Positions 54,403-64,000 of a stretch of DNA of 64,000 bases are shown piece by piece. Below the pieces are notes generated by a model. It saw nothing but the letters and a program-made list of their open reading frames with translations. It was not told the DNA's origin and did not search any database. The translations under genes were made by a program, and so were the position numbers. The stretch spans positions 806,001 through 870,000 of the forward strand of contig NC_003106.2 of NCBI RefSeq assembly GCF_000011205.1. The letters run 5' to 3'. Source of the stretch: Sulfurisphaera tokodaii str. 7. Lineage in GTDB: Archaea; Thermoproteota; Thermoprotei_A; Sulfolobales; Sulfolobaceae. Each line of letters begins with the position of its first letter. Position 1 is the first letter of the stretch.

Positions 54403-54890
54403 TGCAGCCAATATATCCAAATATCAAGACCATAATTAATATGGTGTTTCAACATTTAGTAGTATTTGCTCATAGATGCAAGTTTTCTATTTGTGGTAAC
54501 TATTTTATTTTTCAAGAAATTTGTTTAAATAGGTTAACAATGACTTTTATATTTTAGTTTAATTATTCTTAAAGACGAACTATGGAATTTGATAGAAGAT
54601 ATAAAAGACAAATGAGGTTAAGCTCATAAACGAGAAACCCTTACGTTATTATGGAATTATTCCTAATAAAATGTTGATTTTAGAAAGAAAAATATATAAT
54701 ATAATCTATATTTTATTCTTTATAAAGAGAAGGTTAATTAGCTCTACTTTTTCAGAGTTAAATTTATTTTTATAAAATGCGATTATAGTTTTGTATTTAT
54801 TTATATTTTAAGCAGATATAGGTATTTCTTTATTTCATTATAGTAAAATTTAAAAGGTGATATTATGAGACTCTAATTTGGTGAGTAAAG
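54403..54890. other. Non-coding interval, about 490 bp
   Basis: Strongly AT-rich, no credible gene. TTTGGTGAGTAAAG at 54877-54890 holds a GGTGA ribosome site for the gene at 54891. Confidence 0.45.
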
Positions 54891-55199
54891 ATGATAGGAA
54901 GAATAATAAGTGGAATTGGAGGATTAATTACTATAATAGCTAGTTTAACTAGCATTGTGACAAGAGAGCCATTAATCAATCATTTAGTCAAAATCCTAGC
55001 AGTCTCTGGTGATGCAGTAATAGGACTAGGAATTATAGGACTAATAGGATCTATTGTAACATTCTATGGTGTATATAAGAATGATTGGAAATTAATGATT
55101 GAAGGCGGTATAGTCGGATTATTCGCACCATGTGTATTATCAATACTAAGTATCATTGGAGGTTTAGTAGAAGGTAGAAATAAAGTAGTAACTAAGTGA
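54891..55199 (+). CDS. Small membrane protein, three helices
   Basis: The 102-residue protein is strongly hydrophobic and glycine-rich, with helices at about 5-22, 43-62 and 72-92 (IIGRIISGIGGLITIIASLT; ALGLGIIGLIGSIVTFYGV-like). No family is recognised. GGTGA lies eight bases before the ATG. It stands alone between two non-coding stretches. Confidence 0.5.
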   Translation: MIGRIISGIGGLITIIASLTSIVTREPLINHLVKILAVSGDAVIGLGIIGLIGSIVTFYGVYKNDWKLMIEGGIVGLFAPCVLSILSIIGGLVEGRNKVVTK

Positions 55200-55785
55200 T
55201 TTTTTACATTATATAATTTCATAACTTCTAACAAAATAATTTATTTTTTGAAATTAATGAAAATGTATTGTATAATCTCTATCATTCATTAAATTAGCAT
55301 AAATTTTAGAAGATTTCATTTACATATTTCACATAAAATAAATAATTTATAGGACTTTCTGGACTAAATGAAATCTCATAGCGTCATCTCATAATAATAT
55401 AAAATTATATTCTCGTAATATATCTTCTTTATAGAGAATTAAATATAAACATTAAAAGTTGTGAGTCAGCTTCACTAAATGATGAGTTTATGACTTGTTG
55501 TGATCTACTTGAACATTGCTGAATAAACAGTACTTTTCCAAACTGAGGACTTGATTATATTCGATAGTAATTGTGTGTTGATCAAGTTTATTACTTGGTA
55601 AGAAAATAGTTATATTTTATAATTTCCTAGCGTTTTTACAAATACTTGTCTTAAAAATAAGCATTTTAGACAGAGAACTTCTCATTTAAAGTATTTTTTA
55701 AACTATTTAATTAAAATTTTTATGAAATAATAAGTTGTTATCAGAAAGGATCGATCTCTTCACCAATTAGTCTTCGGACCTATCA
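55200..55785. other. Non-coding interval, about 590 bp
   Basis: AT-rich without a credible gene. The stretch includes GTAAGAAAATAGTTATATTT and other low-complexity DNA. I see no repeat shared with the rest of the window. Confidence 0.4.
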
Positions 55786-56508
55786 TCATCTTAATTTATT
55801 GATTAACCAATTTTGTACTTTTAAAAATGTTTTTGTGTATATTATTCTTTTAAAGGGTGAATAATATATACGAAGTTTAACTAACGACAAGAACATAAAT
55901 ATTATCATTTTAATTAAATTCTTAGATATTTTACTGTCTTCTTCCCTATGATTATATGAAATAGGTATTTCTTTTACGGAGTATCCTTTTCTAACAAAAG
56001 CATAAACTAGGTTTGTATCAAAAACGTAATCATTCATAATTAGCTCATCAAGGATCTCCTTAGCCTTACTTACGTTTATAAACTTGATTCCAGATTGAAT
56101 ATCATTAAATTTTCTTAAAGAGGGAAAGAAGAGTTTAACTAAGAGCATATAACCATAATGTAAAAATCTCCTTTTAGGTGGCATACTGCTTAGATCTCTA
56201 AAACCAATTACAAGGTCTGCATTCTCGCTGATTACCCTTTCTATTTCTGTGGTGGGTAAATCTGCGTCAATGATTAAAGCTCTCTCTCCCTTAACTAGTT
56301 CTAATCCAATTTTTATTGATCCACCCTTACCTAATCTAGTCTTATTTTCATACACAATTCCCCCAAACTTCCTTACTATCTCTGGAGTATTATCCGTTCC
56401 CTCAAATATCACTAATATTTCAACGTCAGGAAATTTCTGTTTTATCAAGGAAAGTGTTTGCGAAATTCTTCGTTCTTCATTATAAGCTGGTATAATAACG
56501 TGAATCAT
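55786..56508 (-). CDS. GT2-family glycosyltransferase
   Basis: The 240-residue GT-A protein begins MIHVIIPAYNEERRISQTLS. It has the metal-binding ALIIDADLP (D-A-D instead of D-x-D with hydrophobic flanks), then DIQSGIKFINVSKAKEIL and FDTNLVYAFVRKGYSVKEIP, as in dolichol-phosphate glucose/mannose synthases. Only one weak hydrophobic segment is present near the C-terminus. It probably makes a dolichol-phosphate sugar used by the two large membrane proteins downstream in the text but upstream in transcription. Confidence 0.82.
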   Translation of the reverse strand: MIHVIIPAYNEERRISQTLSLIKQKFPDVEILVIFEGTDNTPEIVRKFGGIVYENKTRLGKGGSIKIGLELVKGERALIIDADLPTTEIERVISENADLVIGFRDLSSMPPKRRFLHYGYMLLVKLFFPSLRKFNDIQSGIKFINVSKAKEILDELIMNDYVFDTNLVYAFVRKGYSVKEIPISYNHREEDSKISKNLIKMIIFMFLSLVKLRIYYSPFKRIIYTKTFLKVQNWLINKLR

Positions 56509-56526
56509 AGATACTTGTAAATTATT

Positions 56527-58512
56527 CTATTTAAAAATTTTTCTCTTTATTATCACAATATCTATTCCGCTAATAATTACTGGAATAATAATTGATAGAA
56601 ACCCAAAAATGTCATCTTTAATTAACTCTCCTTGTAAGGCATCATGTATAATTAACTCCTTACTTCCACTATAGTATACGGTAAAATTAGAAGCATCTCC
56701 CGGTTTTCCAAAATTTGAAACCCAGTATGGAGAGTAAGCAAAAGTAATTAAAACGTATTTAGAATTATAACTAGGAACTTCGAATTCCGTAGGAGAAATC
56801 CAATTAATTTTAGCTGGAATTAAGATTTGACTCAAATTCTCATTCAAAGGTAAGGAGGAAATGTTAGTATAATAAGCATAAGACGAATTTAAATTAACTT
56901 TATAAATATATAGTGGACCGTAAGTTTTCACTAAAGAAACCCATCCAAGTTTTTGTAAATAATTTAAATTTTGAATATATGGTTTTACTGGCAAATATAA
57001 AAGTGAAATAAATGAAATATTACTGTGAGCATCTCCTTCAATAATTATATATTTTGCATTAAATAGAAGCAAAAAGTTGTAAATTTCTGTCATCTCGCCT
57101 CTATTAGAAATATTAAGATTATATAGCAAGAAGTTTAACTTATAATAATCATAGTAAAAATATGCTCCTGAATATATACCACCTATCAGGATTGGATGAG
57201 TAGAATAGTACAGATAGATATTATTACCATAATACCAGGTTGTGGAGTACCAGCCATATTGTACAGTTGGAAAAACTAAAATTGTGAAATCTCCTTGCTG
57301 ATGATTAAGATAATTAATTGCTTGAAGAAAATATGATGGAGTATCTACCCTATTAGCTAATTGCCCAGATAAGATTGGAAGATTAAAAATAGAAAATAAG
57401 ATCAAAAGTAGAATTAGTAGTGCCATGTTATATTTCTTAATTAGTGATGGTATAATAATGGAAAATAGGAAACCAGCAAAAGGTGCAGTAGCAAACTGTG
57501 TAGTCCTTAGAACTGCAAAAAACGCATAATGAGATACTAGGAATTTCTCTATAGGAGACCATGGGGAAATAGAATCAAAACCAAGAATTATTAACCATAA
57601 AAGAGACAAATATTTGATATCTCCATGTCTATTTAAAAGGAGTGCTAATAGTGAGATAAAACTCATAATAATAAGAAAAATAAAGTTAATACCCACTGGA
57701 GTTACAGAAGGCAAATAAGAACTCACAGAAGCATATAAAGGAGAAGATGATAAGTGAAGGACTAAAGTGGTAGAAGCGTTTGTGATATTTTGAAGTTTCG
57801 GTATAATATAAGAGGCAAATGAGAAAATCCAGTAAAATTGTGAAATTGTAAATGAAAGTACTATAATGATAAACTGGATTACCTTATTTCTTAAGTAATA
57901 TCCTATCAATAAAACAAAACCTAACCATGCTATAGGAAAGATTTCACCAGAAGACGCTAGGCAGTAAGCAGTTAGTACAGTAATTATAGGATAGGCTTTA
58001 AAGAAAGAGGTCTTTCCCTCTCCAAGTAACAACGAATAGTAAACTATAAGGGGCAAAAAGAAATATATAAAGGTTATATTCCAGAAAATATATGGCATTT
58101 CTATAAATCCTATAAAGATGAACCAATTTGTTAGATACAAAAATGCAGCTAATATTGAAGGGAAAAGAGAATAATATCTTGAGGATAGCTTAAACAAATA
58201 TATTGATCCAATTGCTGAGAGAATTGTTGAGAAAACTTCTTCTCCTAAATTGCCTAAAGGAACAAAAGGAAGAAAAATGAGATTAACCCAAGAAGTGCCC
58301 CCTTCTGACGGTACGAAACCATAAGGATAATTAGTGAAAGCGTATAATACGGGGTTGATTAGGTAATCCGGTTTAACCCCATTGCCTATGAAGATACCTT
58401 GATCTCCAGCATAAATCGGTAACCCTCTATACCATAGATAGTTAATTATAATACTAAGTATAATGGGAAAAATAAGATCAATTCTCTTTGTTAATCTGTT
58501 TAAACTTTGCAT
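56527..58512 (-). CDS. Large polytopic membrane protein, GT-C-like
   Basis: The 661-residue protein has about 11-12 hydrophobic helices in the first 380 residues. An extracytoplasmic domain rich in Tyr and N-x-S/T sites (about 390-630) follows, then a last helix with a basic tail (IIIKRKIF). The early loop YAGDQGIFIGNG has acidic residues as in GT-C glycosyltransferases. I cannot name a family. It overlaps the next gene by 35 bases and sits in an operon with the GT2 gene, so a role in surface glycosylation is inferred. Confidence 0.65.
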   Translation of the reverse strand: MQSLNRLTKRIDLIFPIILSIIINYLWYRGLPIYAGDQGIFIGNGVKPDYLINPVLYAFTNYPYGFVPSEGGTSWVNLIFLPFVPLGNLGEEVFSTILSAIGSIYLFKLSSRYYSLFPSILAAFLYLTNWFIFIGFIEMPYIFWNITFIYFFLPLIVYYSLLLGEGKTSFFKAYPIITVLTAYCLASSGEIFPIAWLGFVLLIGYYLRNKVIQFIIIVLSFTISQFYWIFSFASYIIPKLQNITNASTTLVLHLSSSPLYASVSSYLPSVTPVGINFIFLIIMSFISLLALLLNRHGDIKYLSLLWLIILGFDSISPWSPIEKFLVSHYAFFAVLRTTQFATAPFAGFLFSIIIPSLIKKYNMALLILLLILFSIFNLPILSGQLANRVDTPSYFLQAINYLNHQQGDFTILVFPTVQYGWYSTTWYYGNNIYLYYSTHPILIGGIYSGAYFYYDYYKLNFLLYNLNISNRGEMTEIYNFLLLFNAKYIIIEGDAHSNISFISLLYLPVKPYIQNLNYLQKLGWVSLVKTYGPLYIYKVNLNSSYAYYTNISSLPLNENLSQILIPAKINWISPTEFEVPSYNSKYVLITFAYSPYWVSNFGKPGDASNFTVYYSGSKELIIHDALQGELIKDDIFGFLSIIIPVIISGIDIVIIKRKIFK

Positions 58513-60727
58513 AGATTCTCACCAACCTATCTCTAAAGATAACATAGATTAATGATATTACAAATGAAACAACACTAGCTAAAATACTAAAACTAAGATA
58601 AGAGGGAGTAGAAGAGCTAACTACAATATAGTATAACCCAGGCTTTAGAGTAATTGTAGAGTTTAGGAACTTAGAGTTATTCACAGAGTAAACGAACCCA
58701 CTAAAGATTGAGACATTAACTTCAGTAGAAACGTTAAGCTTAATTAGGATTTTGTCAGTAGTTTGTTTCTCTTCAAACGAAAAGGGTATAATATGTTGAA
58801 GTAAGGGTATTAATTTACCACTTTGATTATAATACGGTATTACCTCAATCGTCATTGGTCCTTCAGCATAATAATATAATTCAATTAGATCAATGGATTG
58901 ATTTATCGGTATTACTGTAGTATTTTTAAACTCCCTAGTTTCACTAGGACTGGATAAAATAACGTAAAAGTAAGTTAAGTCAGTAACATTCATTTTGAAA
59001 TAAAGATATCCCTCAAATTTCTCTAAAGCTGATAAGGAAATCCAAATCTCAGAAGTCTGAGAACCACTTAATATTTTCCAATATATTGTATCCCCTTTTA
59101 CAGTAACGTTGGAATCAGTTATATTTAGTACTTTAGGCGGGGTAACTATCGATTCATTAACCTTGACTATTAAAGGTAATGGCTCGTGTATATATGCTGA
59201 GTTATTTGAGACTGTAAAATTCTTACCTTGCTGAGTAACAATATACTTAGCTAACTCGCTCGAATTTGTTATAGGGTAAGGAGAAAGTAAGGAATAACTT
59301 CCATTCCAGTCTACTAAATCAAAGCTTTTATTTTCTAATTGGTTAACTACTTTCTGAACATTACTGGGAATGCCACTAAAGGTTAAGGATGGAGTTAATG
59401 CAAGACCTTGAAACACTATGAGAGAAATTAATAAAATAGGTAAAACAACTTTATTCTCCTCAGAGAGTAAAAGAGATAGTACTATCACAACGGGGAATAA
59501 TATATCTGAATAAGGTAAGTTTAGGGCAAAATACGCCGAAGAAACAACTAGTAAAATTGCTAAAGGTTTTCTGTTACTGAAGAAAGCTAAGATTGAGGCT
59601 ACTGTAAATATAATATAAGTTTCTAAAGAAGGCAAAGAAAATTTCTCATTGGGAAAACCTATAAGCAGATATGGAATAAGCCAAAATAAGGAAAATAAAA
59701 ACGAAAATACAGGGAATTCCTTTCGTCTGTTTAAAAACAAAGAGGATATTGTAAAGGCAAAGGGAAAAGCATAACCGGATACAACTGCTATCCCAGAAAA
59801 AGCAAGAAACCTCTTTACATCTAATTTGTTAGCAATATAAAGAGAAAGGGGTAACGTCACATAAGCTAACGTCAATGAGGGAATAAATACTGGTGTTAAG
59901 ACTGAGTAAACGAAAGAGAGGAGTAACTTTTTCCTTTCAAAGAAAAGATAAGCTGATAAGCCAGAAGCATAATATAGCAAGAATATAAGAATATGTAAAC
60001 CCCAAATCTGACCAAACTTTAATATCAGAAAATTTGAGGCGTAATATAGGGGAAACTCATCTATCCTTAAGTTGTAACCATAACCTAGAATGTATAAAGA
60101 GAGAAAATTCTTAAAGAGGAAGGAACTCGGACTCCACCAATAGTATACGTTAGGTAAAGGTAAAAGAAACGTTGTCAAAGGAAACAGTAAAAGAGTAAGA
60201 GGAGCCTTAACCCTATTAGGTATCTTAACATGAGATGATTCCACGATAAGGGATATAATACCAAATACTAGGTTAAAATAAGCTAAATTTCCTAACAGTA
60301 CCGGGTTAATGAAAGGTGAAAAAATAAGAAAAATTATGCCAGAGGCTACAATACCCCTGGAATCATATTTCAAGAGATTATAAGCTACTACCAACCCTAA
60401 AAAAACATAAAGGTCAACTATAGAGGGAGTATCAAACAGAGACAGAGTTATACCTAAGGGTATTAAGACGTAAGAGACAGAAGGATAATAAAATGAGGAT
60501 ATTGAAGCGATCGCAACTACCATGAGTTCATATGAAGGTAAGTAATTAGATATTATAAAGGGGAATATTAGGAGAATGAAGAGAAAGTTAAATTTTCTTT
60601 CTCCATAAAGAGTAGAAAATGCGATTGCAAGTAAGTAAGATGATAAAACAGCGTAATTAGGTAACTTTAATATAGTAATTACAAGTACAGATATTGCCAA
60701 GGAAACAGTAACTAGGAGCTTTTGCAC
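58478..60727 (-). CDS. Large polytopic membrane protein with surface domain
   Basis: The 749-residue protein has about 13-14 hydrophobic helices up to residue 440. A beta-rich extracytoplasmic domain with many N-glycosylation-type sites (about 450-710) follows, then a C-terminal helix and a short basic tail. It parallels the layout of the neighbouring 661-residue protein, and the two may act as a pair. No known family motif is recognised. It is likely the first gene of the operon 60727-55786. Confidence 0.65.
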   Translation of the reverse strand: MQKLLVTVSLAISVLVITILKLPNYAVLSSYLLAIAFSTLYGERKFNFLFILLIFPFIISNYLPSYELMVVAIASISSFYYPSVSYVLIPLGITLSLFDTPSIVDLYVFLGLVVAYNLLKYDSRGIVASGIIFLIFSPFINPVLLGNLAYFNLVFGIISLIVESSHVKIPNRVKAPLTLLLFPLTTFLLPLPNVYYWWSPSSFLFKNFLSLYILGYGYNLRIDEFPLYYASNFLILKFGQIWGLHILIFLLYYASGLSAYLFFERKKLLLSFVYSVLTPVFIPSLTLAYVTLPLSLYIANKLDVKRFLAFSGIAVVSGYAFPFAFTISSLFLNRRKEFPVFSFLFSLFWLIPYLLIGFPNEKFSLPSLETYIIFTVASILAFFSNRKPLAILLVVSSAYFALNLPYSDILFPVVIVLSLLLSEENKVVLPILLISLIVFQGLALTPSLTFSGIPSNVQKVVNQLENKSFDLVDWNGSYSLLSPYPITNSSELAKYIVTQQGKNFTVSNNSAYIHEPLPLIVKVNESIVTPPKVLNITDSNVTVKGDTIYWKILSGSQTSEIWISLSALEKFEGYLYFKMNVTDLTYFYVILSSPSETREFKNTTVIPINQSIDLIELYYYAEGPMTIEVIPYYNQSGKLIPLLQHIIPFSFEEKQTTDKILIKLNVSTEVNVSIFSGFVYSVNNSKFLNSTITLKPGLYYIVVSSSTPSYLSFSILASVVSFVISLIYVIFRDRLVRIYAKFKQINKEN

Positions 60728-60983
60728 AATGTTATAGTATTTAACAATTTTATAAAACTATTCACATACATAAACGAAACGTTCATTAAGATTTCAACTT
60801 TACTTGAGTTACATTTAATCATTATAACGTATATTTCACAGAAGCTAATACAAAACTCTATTTTGCTTTAGCCAGAAAAAGTACGTCCTATATTTGATAT
60901 ACATTAACATAAGGCTTTGTATGGCCTTTACCTGGCGATATTCACCTAACATTTTATGGATAAATGCATGAACTTTCTATTTA

Positions 60984-62288
60984 TTATAAAACTGCCTTAA
61001 CATTCTTATATTCACTTTTAACATAATTAACCCTTTCTAACCAGTTAACTATTGGTGAAGGATAACCAGGGACTTTTGTCTTATAGATGGAATGAATGAT
61101 TGACGGGGGGACGTCTTTTAATTCTTCAACCCACTCTTTAATAAACTTAGCCTCTGGATCAAATTTCTCTTGCTGTTTCCACGGATTAAAAACTCTAAAC
61201 ATGTAATCAACGCCAGTAGAAGCAATCCACTGCCAATTACCATTATTAATAGCGGGGTCATAGTCAACTAATTTAGTAGCAAAATATCTCTCTCCCCATC
61301 TCCAGTCCACAAATAAAACTTTGACTAAGAAAAAGGCCACCAACATCCTAACTCTTCCATTTATATAGCCAGTTGAATTAAGCATCCTCATTCCTGCATC
61401 GATTATCGGATAACCCGTCCTTCCCTCTTTCCATGCTTCAAAGTAACTTTCATTATTTTCCCACGAAATATTATCATATTCTCTCCTATAACAATGTCCA
61501 AACACATGAGGGTTATAATAAGCTAAAAGCGTAAAGAAGTCTCTCCAATACAACTCTCTTACAAATTCCTCTTTACCCTTTTGAGTATAATAAGCCTCCC
61601 TCATCGATATTGTTCCGAATTTAAGGTGTGGGGATAGCCTATAGTTATTGTTCTCAGCTGGATAATCCCTTCTTCTAAAATCCACATTCCTATGTAATAG
61701 ATAAAGTCCTTCTCTTCTACCACCACGAAACAAAGGAGACTCAATTTTCTTAAAAGTAAGGAGAAAATCCACATTCATGGAAGAATCCGTAACATCAAAA
61801 CTACCCTCCATAGTCTCTGGTTCCCTAACCTTTACTTTACTAACCTCATTATAGAAAGAAGTGAAGTTCCTATGATGAAATAAGGACTTAGGAGTCAATA
61901 AATAGTCCTCATAGGCTTTGAACTCAATACCGTTTTCCTCGCATACTTTCCTTATTTTTTCATCTCTGGAAATACTAAAAGGGGTATAATCTTCATTAAC
62001 GTAAATAGCGTCTACCTTGTTGAAGAATCTACTCACAACCTTTTCTGCCTCTCCAAAAAATACGTTAAGCCTACTTCCCTTTTTCCTTAACTCATCATCA
62101 AGTTCAAGTAAAGAGTTTATCATAAAAGAAACAGCAAACTCGGACTTGTAGGGATTATTAATTAATTGCCTAGGATCTGCTATAAAAACTGGGATTACCC
62201 TATCACACTCACTTAAAGCATAATTAAGCCCCGTATTATCTTCAAGCCTTAAATCCCTGCGAAATATGAATATACAATCCACATGCAA
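60984..62288 (-). CDS. phrB: Deoxyribodipyrimidine photolyase
   Basis: The 434-residue class I photolyase has an N-terminal alpha/beta domain (DCIFIFRRDLRLEDNTGLNY) and a helical FAD domain. Conserved stretches there include WRWGERYFATKLVDYDPAIN, NNGNWQWIASTGVDYMFRVF and FNPWKQQEKFDPEAKFIKEW. It repairs UV-made cyclobutane dimers with light. From memory, an S. tokodaii enzyme of about this length has a known structure with FAD as antenna; identity with it was not checked. Confidence 0.93.
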   Translation of the reverse strand: MHVDCIFIFRRDLRLEDNTGLNYALSECDRVIPVFIADPRQLINNPYKSEFAVSFMINSLLELDDELRKKGSRLNVFFGEAEKVVSRFFNKVDAIYVNEDYTPFSISRDEKIRKVCEENGIEFKAYEDYLLTPKSLFHHRNFTSFYNEVSKVKVREPETMEGSFDVTDSSMNVDFLLTFKKIESPLFRGGRREGLYLLHRNVDFRRRDYPAENNNYRLSPHLKFGTISMREAYYTQKGKEEFVRELYWRDFFTLLAYYNPHVFGHCYRREYDNISWENNESYFEAWKEGRTGYPIIDAGMRMLNSTGYINGRVRMLVAFFLVKVLFVDWRWGERYFATKLVDYDPAINNGNWQWIASTGVDYMFRVFNPWKQQEKFDPEAKFIKEWVEELKDVPPSIIHSIYKTKVPGYPSPIVNWLERVNYVKSEYKNVKAVL

Positions 62289-62316
62289 TTAAAGAATAAA
62301 AAATAAAAAAATCGTG

Positions 62317-62838
62317 TTAGCTTTTTTCTCTCACACTTTTTAAAGCCTTTAACAGTCCTTTAGCAAAGTATGGCAGATCCCCTGGATGCCTTGAAGAAAT
62401 TAAGTTTTCATCCTCAACTAGAGGGGCATCTACATATTCTCCTCCTGCAGCTACTATATCATCTTTAATTGAAGCAACAGAAGTAACTTTTCTACCTTTT
62501 ATTACGCCAGCAGAAATCAACACTTGAGGACCGTGACAGATTGCTGCTACTGGCTTTTTATCTATGAAAAATCTCCTAGTTAGTTCTTTAACCTCTGGCA
62601 AAGTTCTTATTCTCTCCGGCCCCCTTCCTCCTGGAATAACTAAAGCTAAATAATCTTCCACCTTCACGTCTTTAAATGCTATATCTGCAACAACTGAATA
62701 ACCGTGTTTACCAACAATCTTTGCCCCAGCCTCTTTACCTGCAATAACTGGCTGATATCCTTCTTCAATTACTCTGTAGAATGGGTACAGAAGCTCAATA
62801 TCTTCATATTCATCTCCAACTATGAAAAGAACTTTCAT
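62317..62838 (-). CDS. DJ-1/PfpI-family protein
   Basis: The 173-residue protein has the nucleophile elbow VAAICHGPQ (C101, H102) and an upstream Glu (GDEYEDIELLYP), with SRHPGDLPYF near the end. These are PfpI features. Members are described as intracellular proteases or as glyoxalase/deglycase-type enzymes. It lies 28 bases from the photolyase gene on the same strand, suggesting a shared stress response. Confidence 0.88.
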   Translation of the reverse strand: MKVLFIVGDEYEDIELLYPFYRVIEEGYQPVIAGKEAGAKIVGKHGYSVVADIAFKDVKVEDYLALVIPGGRGPERIRTLPEVKELTRRFFIDKKPVAAICHGPQVLISAGVIKGRKVTSVASIKDDIVAAGGEYVDAPLVEDENLISSRHPGDLPYFAKGLLKALKSVREKS

Positions 62839-62860
62839 AATAGTAGTTGTGTTTTTAAGT

Positions 62861-62931
62861 AGATAAAATTAATCATTCATTGGATTTATGATCTTTGCAA
62901 GCAACGTGATTAGATAAAATTAATCATTCAT
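62861..62931. repeat. Short direct repeat around the MFS stop
   Basis: AGATAAAATTAATCATTCAT occurs at 62861-62880 and again at 62912-62931, where it covers the end of the MFS gene. It is a local 51-bp duplication unit. Confidence 0.8.
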
Positions 62932-64000
62932 AGAAACATATTTCACTTTCTTTTTCGCTTGAGCTTCCGGTATATCCCAGAAGAACTTATAGTATAAGAA
63001 CAGGTTTACTATGTTCACAATGAAAGAGGATATAAAGGGAATTGATAACGCTAAAGATAATAAGAATCCGGATAAAGTTGTTGACACTGCTGAAGGTAAC
63101 AGTCTTGCTGTCTGATTAATACCGCTCGCTGTAGCTCTTCTCCTTTCACTTACTAAATTCATCATCAAAGCTTGTTGTGAAGGTAAGGCAAAAACTCTAA
63201 ATGTGGTAAATAAAACATAATCTATCTCCGCTAGCAGTGATATATGAAGGAATGGGAAAATTAAGACTAAAACTGATGAAATTCCTCTGGTTATAATGAT
63301 GAAGCTTACAAATCCTAATAATTCGGTAAAGTAAGGTGTTAAGAACATTACTGTAGCAGATACTATTCCACCAAAAAATACAACTAGACCAATTTCGGGT
63401 TGAGTTAATGAATAAAATTTCTCAAAAATCACCGGAATAAATGGTGTTATAAGACCTTGTGCTATTCCGTTAAATATTCAGTATATGTAAACTTCTTAAT
63501 CACGTTTAAATCCTTATTCTTTTCTTGTTTATTCTTTTCTTCATCTTTTTCTCTCCTTATAATAGGGGATACTCTTATTGGGACAGATACGATAAATGAG
63601 ATTAATGATAAGACTAAACCTAAAACGAAAAGTTCGTCATAGTTTTTGATATAACTTAACAATGCTCCACCAGCTCCAGCATAGGTTGAAGCTAAAGTAA
63701 AGATAGAATATATTTTAGTCCTATTTTCTTGACTGACTTTTTCTGCTAAAATAGCGGTCTGAATGGGGGCAACTGTAGCACCAACTCCTCCTCCGACTAA
63801 ACCTCCAGCAATACCGAAACCACCTAGTGCAGAAGCTAAAGCTAAAAAGTAAAAGTTGTTAGTCAACAATAATATGATTATGCTAATTGGAAGGAAGGAC
63901 AAGGTGATTAATAACGCTATTTTTCTACCTCGAATATCAGCGAAAATAGAGAAGATAAACGCTATTAAGGGAGAAGCGAATGCACCTACACCAAATAATA
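62920..64000 (-). pseudogene. MFS transporter with a frameshift, 5' end outside window
   Basis: The minus strand is open from the window edge (LLFGVGAFASPLIAFIFSIF, then the MFS motif A FADIRGRKIALL) through TM helices to KKFTYTEYLTE and a stop at 63462. A shifted frame continues with IFNGIAQGLITPFIPVIFEK and the rest of the transporter to 62920. The break is at about 63470-63480 in the middle of the protein, so either the gene is inactive or there is a sequence error. The downstream part could start at an ATG near 63432. Substrate unknown. Confidence 0.8.

Overview
The window looks like a chromosomal segment of a thermoacidophilic crenarchaeon of the order Sulfolobales. The DNA is AT-rich. 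Many genes have a TATA element 25-30 bases before a start codon with no leader, while genes inside operons use GGTGA-type ribosome sites. The gene families are typical of Sulfolobales: ArnA/ArnB, FAU-1, Trm10, GH116, PaREP1, TusA/DsrE/YeeE-YedE and an archaeal photolyase. From memory the content and order recall Sulfurisphaera (Sulfolobus) tokodaii; this was not checked by any search.

Bases 1-15600 are mostly housekeeping and regulation. They hold a vWA paralogue divergent from an arnA-arnB pair (archaellum repression), a small AbrB protein, FAU-1 and aconitase. These are followed by a nucleotidyltransferase-like protein, a coiled-coil protein next to the HtpX protease, two regulators or ATPases, and a VapBC pair. 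Next comes a divergent iron/cobalamin-type ABC importer with two DtxR-box-like operators, then a Cys-tailed HTH regulator and an MscS channel.

Bases 15600-35700 are an accessory region. It contains IS6-, IS5- and IS110-type elements, MITEs whose ends match the IS6-type element, a 185-bp dispersed repeat and PaREP1 proteins. It also holds an antitoxin-toxin-antitoxin locus with a perfect 98-bp repeat, a two-gene winged-helix plus ATPase-nuclease locus, and an AAA/DUF4143 ATPase. Ordinary genes (two APC permeases, Trm10, an MFS transporter, a GATase) sit between these.

Bases 35700-40500 hold a putative amino-sugar/glycan cluster (DUF871/MupG-like, PIG-L deacetylase, GH116), flanked by decayed GH116 and ATPase genes. 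Bases 42200-45800 hold a methyltransferase, WrbA, a radical SAM protein whose natural start seems to be followed by a stop codon, and a metallo-beta-lactamase-fold protein.

Bases 45800-53450 are the most distinctive part, a divergent sulfur-trafficking locus. One arm carries a TusA-domain protein with extra domains, a small Cys protein, a DsrE-like protein, a beta-propeller, a membrane protein and a DoxD-like protein. The other arm carries a TusA-like protein, a TusA-SRPBCC fusion, TusA, a YeeE/YedE transporter, a two-helix membrane protein and DsrE. Together they suggest uptake of a reduced sulfur species and its hand-over as protein-bound sulfane sulfur.

Bases 53600-60730 hold a dead glycosyltransferase and a surface-glycosylation-like cluster (GT2 plus two large membrane proteins). 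The right end carries a photolyase, a PfpI-family protein and an MFS transporter broken by a frameshift and cut by the window edge.
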